The position numbers were made by a program, and so were the translations under genes. Below, piece after piece: positions 42,734 to 54,225 of a DNA stretch of 64,000 bases. Under the pieces are notes generated by a model. It saw nothing but the letters and a program-made list of their open reading frames with translations. It did not search any database and was not told the DNA's origin. Within the stretch, counting starts at the first letter, position 1, and each line of letters starts with the position of its first letter. The DNA is from Fasciolopsis buskii (taxonomy: Eukaryota; Platyhelminthes; Trematoda; Plagiorchiida; Fasciolidae), in NCBI GenBank assembly GCA_008360955.1, contig LUCM01007344.1, forward strand, positions 508,718-572,717. The letters run 5' to 3'.

Positions 42734-45700
42734 ATTTTGGTGACTTGCGTTTTCTTTCTGAAAATTAGCCCTGTCTGATAGACGAAAATTCCCTGATGGA
42801 TCACCACGTGATTATAGTGCTAATGTTGAAACCATCTGCAAAGGTTGGAGAATGACATTCCGAATGTTCATCGACTTCAGTAGTAGCACAAAATTCAATT
42901 TCAGGTTCTAGCTTGGTGTATCTATCAAAGACTAGAATGTGATGTTTCTATAATTGTCGAACGACTCTGAGAATCAGCGGAATTAATTACATTTCCAAGG
43001 ATATTAACAGTTAATTTCATTTTCTTTTTCCTTTATTTCTTTTGTATTCGTCAAGCTTTTGTTCAACAACCATCTGTGATTGTCCCCACTATTATTCATA
43101 CGTAATTTCAAGTGAAAAAGCCGTGGAAGATGCCAGGTTTTTGACCATGAAGGTTATCCACCGAAAATAACCAGACCAGTGAACGTTTACCATCGCCCCT
43201 TTCGTTAAAACGTGAAGATTCTGACAAAACTTGCGACGATTAATCGATCATTATAGAAACGGGAGTAGCTCGCTAAAGCAAAGCGACCTTCACTTGAATG
43301 TTCTACTTCTTCGATTACAAACGAAGTGGAACATGCACTTTTCCAATTTGATGGCCCATTAACCAAGGCTGTTCTCGGTCCTGCTTCAAAGTGATACACA
43401 CTTCTGGGCGGCGTCAACTGAATGTTAAACTGGAAACAAATTAGTTTGGCATGTCGGGTGCACCCGTTCATCCGGGATGACTTTGCTGTTCCTGGTCAAC
43501 TGCAATATGCACTCGGCCTTTTCGAAATCGTCAAACGTAACATGTGTTCCCATAATAGGACTTCATACTCGTATACCTGTTGTATGTGTTGCAAAGCTAT
43601 GGGGAATATAGGCAGTACGGGGACTGTCATTTTAGCTGCTCGATTTCAAATTTTAGCTACCGACGTCCTTTATACAGATTCACAAAGGTTAACTATTTCC
43701 TATTTTTTTGTTCAACAGATCATGTCAGTTAATGCGAAGCGCGTCCTTAGCTAATTTCCGATCTGTTCATATGGGCTATGATTCATTACCATACGGGCCC
43801 AATTGCGCCACCGTTAGTTGACTTACCTCTTTGGTTCGTTTCATCGTCAAAAGTTTGAGCTGATCCAATATGATTTACTTGCTGAGGACATTTTAGTTAA
43901 TCCGCAGCCTTTAATTCAGAATCGCGATGCATCTTACTGAATAGGTCAAAGCTTTCAACTGTCCTATTTCACGTCGCCTTGCCAGACCAGTTCATCCTAA
44001 ATTGCTGAAAATCAGGTTGACTAGAGCATATTCGAAAGCATTATTCTTGCTTCACCAGTACTCAACCATGTAACTCTTTTCAGGAATCGTCGGCGGAGTA
44101 TGTTCACTTCACCCAAACGGTAACAAGCAAACTACCAGCAGTCTATCGAACTTAAGGACGTTTTTTCATTGACTTCATCCGGCCGCGTGCTGCTGGTATA
44201 CAATAACTGAATCCAGCAATAAGCGTTTTCACTACAGGTAGAGTAACAACGATAAAGGTGTAAACACCATCTACAGAGTCCGAGTACTTAGTCGTTTCAA
44301 GTCCAGTGGATCCCAAGTGATGTACAGCACAGGTAAGCCAGTTGGACAGTGCTTCACTGATCTCTCAACCATAAGCTCAATGTTCATACTGCGTGGCTTA
44401 ACATCTAACCGGTCGCTATTCACTTCGTACTTCCCCAAACTACTGCGTGGCCAAATTTGCAAAACTAAATTAGTTTGTTTCCTTCCTCATTCGACCCCGT
44501 TAGTTTATATTCGAGCATCTTCCGTATAAAGAAATAACAAAATATGCCGACGTCGTCGTTTGTTGCCATGGTATAACAGATCACTGTGACACCAAATTCC
44601 TAGAAAAGTGACTCATGTTCACATGAGTTTGAATTCTTTAAAATGTCTAAAAAATGGTTTTAATCGTTTTTGGTCCGTTTTAATCCTAGAACACCACGCA
44701 TGTTCCGTATGTCTGTGTGGTCAGAAAGAAGTCTCATAATTATTTGAATGTTACCACAGGTAATAACTAGCGATAAACGCTACACATTGACCGATAACTG
44801 AAAAATTCTGCCTTCAGTTTCTCAGATAGGACGTTCCGGACAGTTTCAAAACCCATATTCGATCACATCGTTAGAATGTCTTGTGTATTTTTCTTGTGAG
44901 CTTTTGGACCAACCGGATTGACGCTGTCCAGTTCGTCAAAATCAGCAGCATATGATAATGCAGCCATATTCGTCAATGGAGTCCACAACCTGTGGACCAT
45001 TGACAACTGGCAGACGGGGGCAAATTCGCCACGATGTTACTTTACCAACGACGTGCGCAATGTGCACACACTGCTGACGATTCTGAGCAAGAGTGAAACG
45101 GTCGTGCAATGCTCTCATGGTTTTCATTGGCTTGATCGATGTGGACGTTGTGTGATGGATCATTCCGACAGCCTCATTAAATGTCCTGCGACTGGCGGTT
45201 TCATTTGATTAACGGGTCTTTTTCATAGCATTCTTCTTTGATATGTGTTTGACATTCGCATCTGCTCAGATTTTTGCTTGCAATCATGAAATAACTGTTG
45301 TCCTATTTCTATCCTCTAAATATATTTTTCTAGGTTGTGCAACCACATCCTACTTTTAGCTTACTTAAGTAGCACCTAGCATACCGATTAGGCCCCCGTT
45401 TCTTACTTAAACGGTTCCAGAATGAACAAAGAATTGTTGCTACTCCTGTTTGACTCGGGTTTTGCCGTTATTACAGGGCTTAAATCTTCCCAGAGTGGTC
45501 AGCAGCTGTTTGCCTGTTTGGGGCGACTAGGCGCACAGGATCGTTACCGTAATCATGCCGTCTACAAGTTTTCTTATTCTCCTATAGCTGGTTCGACGTC
45601 AAAATAATAGGATAGAAAACCTAGACAATCTGACCCTTAGACAGCGGTACAGTAATCGGTCCCTCTTAGTTTACGTCATAGGAACAAGTAAATGCTACAA

Positions 45701-48700
45701 TACCCACGTATGTTGACATGCATTGGCAGACGAAGTGACCATAGCAGTCCAATCTGTAAAAATTAGTGGAATGTTTTGTCCTCCCAAATGGCATCAGTCT
45801 GAAGCGAATGTGTCTGTGTGCACTAAAAATGAATGAGGATATCACTAAGCATTAGATTGTTTCTACTGCGTAACAAAAGAAGTTGAACATAACTAACTGG
45901 TACACTAGGGTAAGCTTCTGACAGTCACCGAAGTAGGGCCATTTATTCTGAACTATGCGAAGCAGTCTGCAGCTAAATTTCCGTTTCCGCTGGCTGAAAT
46001 ATTAAGCTTAGAGACATGCGAGAACCGTAATCACGCCACTGGTCACTTTGAACAAGGCCGTCGCGCCAGACGAATAGATGTCTAAATTTTGCTCACCGAG
46101 ATGACAAAAATATCTCCTTCAAATGTCTGGTTAGAAAGACGTAATTGACGTTGATGAGCTCGCTTTTCATTGTGCGAACTGTTGCGGTGCAGCCACCCTT
46201 CGCAAACAAATCTGTTCCGCGCACAGTCGTTGACTTGAAGGAGGGCTCGGATGCATTATTCTTTCGGGCTTATGTGTGCACTGGAAACTCATGGGAGTGA
46301 ATACTGATCGACAGTTTACTCGGTGAAAAGGAAACCGACCAGACTGTTGTTGTTCCGTTCTCGATCACGGCTGTAGAAAGTAGAAGGGAGACCCGTTGTT
46401 TGTCAAGGCAACAGATAAAGGGTGAGATTTGGAAAGGCGGTAAACTGATCAAGCTGAGGCAGTGAATTTCGCTGTTTCCGTTGTTGTCAGTGAAATGTGA
46501 ACATAATTTCCCATAACCTTGGCGGTTTAATATCTACCAAGGTGTCCGACGAGTAACCCGATCGGACCTCAGTGCTTTGATTGAGTTTCAAGTCAAGTCA
46601 AACAATACTTCTGTACACCAGGATATAGATGAATTTTCAGCTGCAACGAAAAAACGCCAAAGCGCATTTTGATAAAATAAGTGGTTTGATAAGATAGCAA
46701 TTAGGGAGAGTAAAATTGCACTAACCCCGTAGTTGGAGGTGAAATCTACGGTCACTCACTAGCGATTCTCGATTTACACGTAAACGAACGAAGTTGGGAA
46801 TAAGACCGTTCTCATAAGTGGAGGTAAGGGAAAGCAGAAGTCTTGATTTGGAGCGGGCTGAAGAATGAGAAAAAGTCTTGGACAATTCTGCTTGCAAAAC
46901 AGTAATTGGTGTTGGTCAGCGCACTGTCTAAAAATCTATCACAGAAAATAGGGTGCTTCCGGACAATGAAATCAGAGGATGTATCTTTGTTAATTCCACT
47001 AAAACATACAGGCAGTTTTAGGGGCTTGACGATGAAGGCCAAAATCCCTTTCCTTCAAGCTACGAAAGAACACTGAGATGCAGTAGAGCCAAAGGGTATG
47101 AATGTATGAAATAACAAGCTGATGAACAAGCGCACAAAGTACTCTGAGTTTTCTCGCACAAAAGGGCAAACTCAGTCTGCGCTCCTCGAAGAATATAGGT
47201 ATAACGAGAGTATGAGAAGAGGGTTGTAGGTCAAATCTATTCCTAAGTAACGCAAAGAATCTTTTCGGATGCACTCCTTAGGTTCGGAGGAGACAGACAG
47301 CGTGTACGACAAACACCACAGTGGTTGATCCCGTGTACCAACTAGAGAATGCGGCGTGTACGAAGTCGTTAAAAATAGCAGTCCAGCATCTTCAATGCCA
47401 TATCCAACACCTGGGCTAATAGTGCGGTGGGAATCGTAGTTCCGTCAATCGAGTTTTGAAGGAATGTCGCAGTGAACACTTTTCTGAGGAAAGGAAATGT
47501 TCTAGTTTCATCTGCTCCCGGTTTCCAGCTAAAAGGATCACACTATAGGCCATAGTTGACTATAGCGTTATTTCTTTTTACATAAATCGGATGGACGCTC
47601 ACCCCTTTTTGGGCCTCTCTTAAACCCCAAAGACAATGTCCACAGCATTGCAGTGATGTGGGCTGCAACTCTGGGCATAACAATTAGTAGGCGATTTTTC
47701 TTTCAAAACATGCTACAAGTAAGTAATACGAGTATTTTACAAAATCACTAGCCCACAAGCACTCTCTTCTGGAAGATATGTTGCCGACGTTGAATTCCTA
47801 AGGAGTAAGTAGAACGATTTGGTTTCAAAAGGACGGTGCTGCACTTCAACACGCACGAATAAATCGAGGTTATCCAAGTGACTCATTCCTCAGTAAAAGA
47901 TCGGCCAGGGACATGAACACGAATGGGCACCAGGTTCATCAATTATCAATCCACCATTTTTATTGGTGGGGGCATTTGAACCAAAGGATTTAATTCAAGT
48001 GACCACAATCAATACAACAGTTGAAAACGATTATTACGAAACAAGGCAGCAGTATTTTACAAAATACAAGAACAGTATCTGGAGCGATTGCCTATCCTCA
48101 TAATTTTCCGCATTCGGTTGACATTTGTTACTCATCGTTTTTTGACTGAAACAAGAAGTACTTCTAAAAATATAGTGGAAGAGAGACTTCTACCGCTTTA
48201 TAAGTTGATCTCACAACAAAATATTTTGAACACGATAAAAGCAACAGTAGTCAAATTATTTGGGACTAATATTTTGTCGAAAGGAGTAAAATTTCTTAAA
48301 AAACGATTTAGTTTTAATAGATGAAATAGGGTATAACCTTAAATTTGCTTTATTTTTGATACACTGACTTCACTCTGGCGTTCAAAGTTACAATTTTCTA
48401 GGCAGGTTTGACAAATGATTTGAAACACGTGTCTTTGTGGAGGCTGCTGCACATCCAGAGTTCCTTGCCGAAGAAACTCATGACCAAACATTCAAAACTG
48501 TCGGCTGTATTGAGGAACAAACTGTGATCTAATCTCGTTTTCCGAACGTCCTTGAAGGCCTAGACGCCCCACCAACCTCGCAGTAGAACAACAATGTAAT
48601 CATCATCAGTCGTGTTTGTTGCATCTCATCGTCACTTTGGGTACCACTTGCATTTGATGAAACTTAGTTTCAGGCATCAAGTTTGTGAGTTCGCACCCAT

Positions 48701-49514
48701 CAGTGGCACGTGACTTGGTGTGGGCTGACCGTCTATTGCTCCCTCCACCTATATCACAGCTTTGGGCAACAGAAGAGCATCAGAACACCACCGTACGCTG
48801 AATGTCTGAGGACGACCAAAGTTGCGATTTTGGGGATTGCCTAAAGAATTCTGTTGACAAATGTTTCCGATGAAAATGGCATTGCTAAAAAGCTGAACAT
48901 AGGTCTCTCTCTGGTTAGTATCCATAAATCACGGTGGCAAAAAATCGCATTGCCGGTGAACGTCCGTGTTTCAGCAATGTAGTAATTTGAGGACCATCCG
49001 GTCCGATCAAATAACTCGGCCTGTAGATTTTCCTATATCTGACTACAAATCTAATTAATCGGAATAATGTAGATATCCAATAAGCCACTAGAAGTTGTAT
49101 AATAAACAAACTGAAACTGGCTCCTTTTTTCCTTTTTCAGGCTTCTATATCGTTGATCGAGGTTGAAGTGCTTGGGGGCCTTTGCAACAAATAAGTTGTC
49201 GCGCTGTGAATATCGTACAGGCAGAATTCGAAAAAGTCATTAATGACCAGCAGTTGGAGCAGATCACTCTTATTGAACAGCACGTGATCAGTCAATCTTC
49301 CTCCCGTCCAGGACAGCATTGATTTTTACCTGCTTCTTCTTACTATTACTATTACACTGAGAACAAGCATGGTACCGACACAATAACATGTTAAAGGAAC
49401 TTTCAAAAAAATAAAAATAAAAGGGGAGAAAATAATAAACCACAACAAAACAAATGTTTTTGTGCTTTAACCGTGCATGCTTTGTGAATTTTTGGTTGTC
49501 TGCGGATTATTTTT

Positions 49515-50945
49515 AAGCAGGGATGAGTTCTACAAACAGGCCATACAGCGTTCGCGCCACTGACTTCGGTTCCGAGCCACATCTCTCAATGTCTCCAACC
49601 AACAACAGTGTTCATCTCTTGAGCCCCAACCACGAGGACGAGAAGCACCAACCGAGACCAAAACCGAAGCTGAATTTTTCATACCTCTACTCCAAGTCAT
49701 AGCCTAACCACCACATCGCTTCTTCCAGCCTTGCCCAGCACGTGAAAGGAGCACGAAAAGGTAGATGATGGACAGACATATGCAATACGTGTCCAAACCA
49801 CCGAGGGTGACGTAGAGCAATTACCTCAACCAGAGGACGACTGTTTGCACCCAACACACGACGACACATCTCATCGTTGCTCACCACGTGTTCTCACCAG
49901 ATACGAAGAATGCTTCGGAGGTATCGTTAGTCGAAAACAGAAAGTCGCCGATCATGTTCAATAAGGATAGACTAAGTCTCGCAACCGTAAAGCAGAACGC
50001 TACGACCTGTAGCATTGTACACCAATTTCTTGATGGAGAGCCAAATGTTACGATGGCGACGCAAGTGTCGCAGGTTCGTGAAAGCTCCTCTGGCTTTCGT
50101 AATTCGTGATGAGATCTCCCCAACACCTTCGTCATGTGTGAGCAGACTCTCGAGTTACTTGAGACTATTGATTATCTCTAACCGATCACCACAAATGGTG
50201 AGTGTATGTGCAGACTCCTTCAAGTGTTGAAGAAGTAATTTGCATTTTGAGGGTGCAAAGCACATACCTTACCCAGAGACCTCAATCACCAAGCCGTCCG
50301 ACGCGCGTTTAATTGTCTGTCCATTGTCACTCAGTAAGGCAGTATCAACGACATATTCTAAATTAAGATCTCTGTTCCCTAGGGGGAGTTAAAACACCCA
50401 CCCTCTCAAAGACCAGATAAAGCATCTTCTATGACAAATTTGAAAAAGGGGATATATGGTTGCCTTGTTGTACTCAACTGGGGACGACGAAGGTTGCGAA
50501 AGCCGGTCATAAGCCATAACCCGGCCTTAGGTATGCCGGCACAACATTTTAAGGACCGACACGTACTTCTGGGGTACCCCATAATTCAGACCTATCAACA
50601 GAGTCAAAGAGTGTGTGAATGTCAAAGGACTCGGTGATCGCTGGCCATCGGAAAGTAAAACGGCGCTGTAACAGCTGTCGGGGGGGGGGTGAAGATCCGA
50701 TCGAAGCATCCACGGCCGCCTGGAACCCTAGCCTGTTCCTCCCGAGTTTTGCCCTACACGCGTACTGTGCAACCTGCTAAGGATGGCGAACTCAAGTACC
50801 TTCGACGCGATTGAAATTAGGCTAATACCCCTATGGTTAACGTTGTTCGTGTGCAAACCCTCTTAGTTGGTTTCCGGCGCGTTGTGGTCAAAGCTTTCCG
50901 GTTGACTGAACCGTTTGTACTTCCTTACTAAATTCATTTAGACTA
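49515..50945 (-). mobile_element. Decayed LINE reverse transcriptase (RTE-like), about 1.4 kb
   Basis: Read on the - strand through three frames, the order of motifs is that of a LINE RT: NHRGISLISIASKVL (near 50830), TREEQARVPGGRGC (near 50730), FDIHTLFDSVDRSELW (motif A, FD at 50621-50626), GVPQKYVSVLKMLCRHT (about 50580-50527), PFFKFVIEDAL (near 50430), LEYVVDTALLS (motif C; the catalytic YADD is changed to YVVD at 50344-50355), FAPSKCKLLLQHL, ISSRITKARGAFTNLRHL, VYNATGRSVLLYGCE, RRLSVFD, RWFGHVLHM and finally RDVARNRSQWRERCMACL near 49530. Many stops, at least two frameshifts, the lost second Asp position and a G10 run (50681-50690) show it is dead. The endonuclease half upstream is not visible. 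Open frames here (50135-49881, 49887-49687, 50709-50527) are fragments of this one element. Confidence 0.9.
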
Positions 50946-52185
50946 GAATTCTTCCTGGTAGAAATGTATACGACTGATAGGGGCACCGAATACGGTAGAA
51001 GCACTATCCCAAAAATGGGAACCAACTAATCAGATTTGAATATTTCTACGCATGTTGACTGTCTACATCCTCAGATCGGGACTGTATCTATAATGAGTAG
51101 AGAAGTGATGCGTCTTGTGCGATAGGTTACATTGAAATACTTATTGGTCGAAACACTAATAGAAGTAACCATGACTCGCTCTTTCAGTTACCATGACCAA
51201 CCTTTACCAGGGCATTTTTCGTATGAATGCTACCTCGAGAAAGAGTATCCATGTCAACCAAAGTGCACTCACTGACAAAGGTGCTTTTGACAGTTGCTTA
51301 CTTCCAATACAGCTTACTGTCACTGAAGAATTTTTCAAAGGGATAGTTCTAGGAATGTTGAAAAACATGAGCCTTTGACCATTTCTAATCTACGCACTGA
51401 AAGCTGATATAACGAGACTATCTATGCGAACAAAAGTCACAAAAGTAAGAGTGAAAGATGATTTACGGTTCCAAATATCGTACTTGAGTAATAGGCTGAA
51501 AAAATGACACGATCAAACTGGTAAATATGACGTTGAAAACCACCTGCTTTTTCCGTCAGTTTAGATGATCCGTACTTCGAAAATTCATTCTTGGTATGTT
51601 GTTACTTATTCATATTTTCTACTTAGCCGATACTAATAACGAAATTTCCCATTTCACAAGGGTCTGGGAAACTAAGGCCCTCGAATATTGAGGAGTGAGT
51701 CACTGGAATATAGAAGTGGCTCGAGGCAAATCAAGGAGAGCCATTTTGAAAAGCCTCGTATGCAACGCGCAGGGCCAACTCCCCATCCGCTTCATCAGAT
51801 TGTCGCTTCGAATTTAAGTTACAAAGAATTCACAAGCCGTGGGTATTGTCAGCTAGGAATTAAACGGAAACGTTCAACTTACCCGGGCAATCGTTTCGGA
51901 TGATCAGCCACCGATACGCGGACATGGGTCACGAGTCAAGCACATCTCATTCTGATGAGTTATAGCAGCTGACCCAGTTTTTATAGCTGGTGAGGACCTA
52001 TTAGTTCATTCCCCGAGAAACAGTTAATAAAGTTTACAGGGCCAGACCCAATTAATTTTGTGACTCATTGAATATTTTTCACGCAGCATGAAAAGACGGA
52101 TGTGAAGAACAGTGTGAAGGATACAGGTGGGCATTTCCATACGTATACCATCCAATTTCTCATGAAATCGGAGAGGAATTATACC
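50946..52185. other. Intergenic stretch, no recognisable gene
   Basis: About 1.2 kb. If the LINE at 49515-50945 was once longer, its 5' part would lie here, but I could not read endonuclease motifs. Short open frames at 51193 and 51688 (+) match nothing known. Confidence 0.5.
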
Positions 52186-52372
52186 GTTTTATCTTTTATC
52201 TTTCACCTCCTTTATTGATGAAATAACAATGTACATCATTTTACATGAAGGGGGCCGAGGCCAACCGAGAGCTTCCAAGCGGGGAATTTGGCCGGCGGTG
52301 GGAGAATTCGAACGCGCGACCTTCACATCCAAATGCGACGACCTTCTCCGCTTGGCCACCATCGGACGTGAC
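52186..52372 (-). mobile_element. tRNA-derived SINE with intact A and B boxes
   Basis: Read on the - strand, GATGGTGGCCAAGCGGAGAA carries a polymerase III A box (TGGCCAAGCGG, 52358-52348) typical of Leu/Ser-type tRNA, followed 33 bases later by a B box (CGTTCGAATTC, 52314-52304). Then comes a non-tRNA body (CCGCCGGCCAAATTCCCCGC onward) and an A-rich tail with repeated GATAAAA units near 52190-52205. This is the standard SINE layout. It is not a working tRNA gene because the acceptor and anticodon stems cannot be paired. The open frame across it on + (52229-52453) and on - are by-products. No clear target-site duplication was found. Confidence 0.8.
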
Positions 52373-53448
52373 ATTCTTGTGATGATGAAACAACGGAGAA
52401 AACAAGACTCGAATCTTTCAGAAAACCATCTTTACATCAGATTGCGTTTTTAGGGGTCTTCGTGAAATTTCATAAAACAATCACATGGAGAAAAACGACA
52501 CTGTTCTTAGTACTGGTTGTTTGTGACTGGAAAAGATTCATTCGCCAGTATTCATTGGTAGCTATCGGAAATAGGAGAGCAGACAACGGACGTTTGAAAT
52601 CTGAAACCAACTTCCGAATTCATGTCGTAGAATGACTAGTGCTGCATTTATCACACTTTTGATGGCTCCATTCTTAAGTTAGAAAATTTTATCTCCGCTC
52701 TTTGCATCCCATGGCAGGAGTCTTATCGATAGCGTTTTGCCCATCCCGTCGGTTTGATGCTTGGGTGCACTATCGAATTTTCAAAACGAACAATGCGTCA
52801 AGGACTGTCCTTATTTCGGCGACGATGAAGCCGTCAACTTAATGAAATCTACACAGCATTATCGCCGGGTTCGTGTCCCTGTGGCGCTTCCCACTTCGAC
52901 GGACTATAGCAGACCGCTGCCTGTTTACGAGGATAGTTTATATTACCTTTTAAATAGTAAAATAATCAAAAGATTGCTATGCACTGGACACTCAATCTAA
53001 CCACTTGTTGTTGTGAATTTCTGTACAATGTCTGCGGTACATAACAAAATGGATTGCACTGGCTGATTTTGCATGCGTGAATTTTGCATCTCATCCACGT
53101 TTATACGAAGACTTAGTAGGCATCAATGATAACACCAGATGATATTCAGTCTGTCACTCAGTACCAACTGGGGACAGTGTCGGTAATGTTGCCTAATGTT
53201 TGAGCTGTTTGTCCGAACCGATTTGCTGCTAAGCCGCTTCAATCTTGCGATGATGAAGCTAACTTTTCAAGAAATCTGACGAAAAGCAGCCACACGCACG
53301 CGCAAATAATCGAACTTTGTCCAGGCAGCCGTTTGGTTAATATCTATTGAAGCAAGAAAAAGTCATTTGCATGATAATGAGCCTGGGCTTATAAGAGAAC
53401 CGCGGAGACGAACAGTCCAGTGACAGGGTGATCAACTGACCCTGATTT

Positions 53449-53925
53449 ATGTCCCATGCAGATTCACATAACGCTCGTCCGTTCTGTTGCCCGTTCCCCC
53501 TACTCTTGCCGCCCTCGTTTCTCAAGCCCATTTCGGCTCACCTAACTCAGTATCCAATGGGGACTTCGAATTTCACATTCGATCTGTGGTATCTCTCAAT
53601 ACTGAATTGCCCGGGTGAAGAAAAACAAGCTGTTTTCACCACTGTTTGTTGTCTCGTGTTACGCAGTGTACACACAAAGCATACGAATGGAACGTTTTCT
53701 CATTCGTATGCTTGTGCTTGTCGGGGGTGGGGTGTGACAGACGAGGGATGGGTATCCTGTGGCGAGAGAATAATTTTGCGTATGGCACATGGACAGACAC
53801 GCACAACTAAATCCACACTCATTATGCGATCCTTGCGGCTGCATGTCACGGATGAGGCTCGAAAATCATATCGAAGCATGTCGTATGAAGTAACCTGTCC
53901 CGTTTCTAACCCGTTGGAACAGTGA
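53449..53925 (+). other. Orphan open frame, 158 codons, function unknown
   Basis: The longest unexplained single frame apart from the two identified genes and the LINE-tail frame at 33248-33763. The translation starts with a Pro/Leu/Cys-rich part (PFCCPFPLLLPPSFLKPISA) and ends with a basic, polar part (SLRLHVTDEARKSYRSMSYE). No domain recognised, no splice context. It spans the 13-bp hairpin at 53677. The opposite strand is also open in parts. It could be chance or an exon of an unrecognised gene. Confidence 0.18.
53677..53713. repeat. Perfect 13-bp hairpin, 11-base loop
   Basis: AAGCATACGAATG at 53677-53689 and its exact reverse complement at 53701-53713 around a short loop. Could form a small RNA stem if transcribed; no terminator role is expected in an animal genome. 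Confidence 0.9.
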
Positions 53926-54207
53926 GAGTTCGATTACGTAACAAGAAAAATATTCATGGTGTTCGGCCAACTGGATTGTACTATTCATTCAAATAAATTT
54001 ATGGTAGCCGACAAATGTGGTCTGTGTGCTCAAAAGTTCTCGATCATTTAAAAAGAAGCAAGTTGGTTTACGATCGTCTTGTTTATGGATGGTCTTTGGG
54101 AAAACCGGATGTTTCATTATTGGATCGATGATCACTGTATGTACGTTTGCCTCATTCAGATTACCAGGAGCCATTTCCAGTGCACATCCAAAGGGTTTCA
54201 ACAGTAA

Positions 54208-54225
54208 GTAGTAGTAGTAGTAGTA
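54208..54225. repeat. Short (GTA)n microsatellite
   Basis: About six AGT/GTA units in a row; simple repeat only. Confidence 0.85.

Larger units (their letters stand above)
38167..49514. other. Long intergenic stretch, no recognisable gene
   Basis: About 11 kb with only short frames. Notable non-coding items are a possible SINE relic at 42406-42474 and a 14-bp inverted repeat at 42679-42733. Frames at 40428-40775 (+, 115 codons, His/Thr-rich from a CACA run), 43422-43754 (+), 44918-45208 (+) and 46812-47274 (-) were examined and match nothing I know. Confidence 0.5.

Noticed and set aside
46812..47274. Adjacent - strand frames of 76 and 91 codons, one frame including LRYLGIDLTYNP
   Set aside because: I considered a CR1/jockey-type RT tail, but the following residues do not match any RT block, so I do not call it.
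52189..52453. Open frames on both strands at 52189-52374 and 52229-52453
   Set aside because: They translate the tRNA-derived SINE, whose pol III boxes explain the sequence better.
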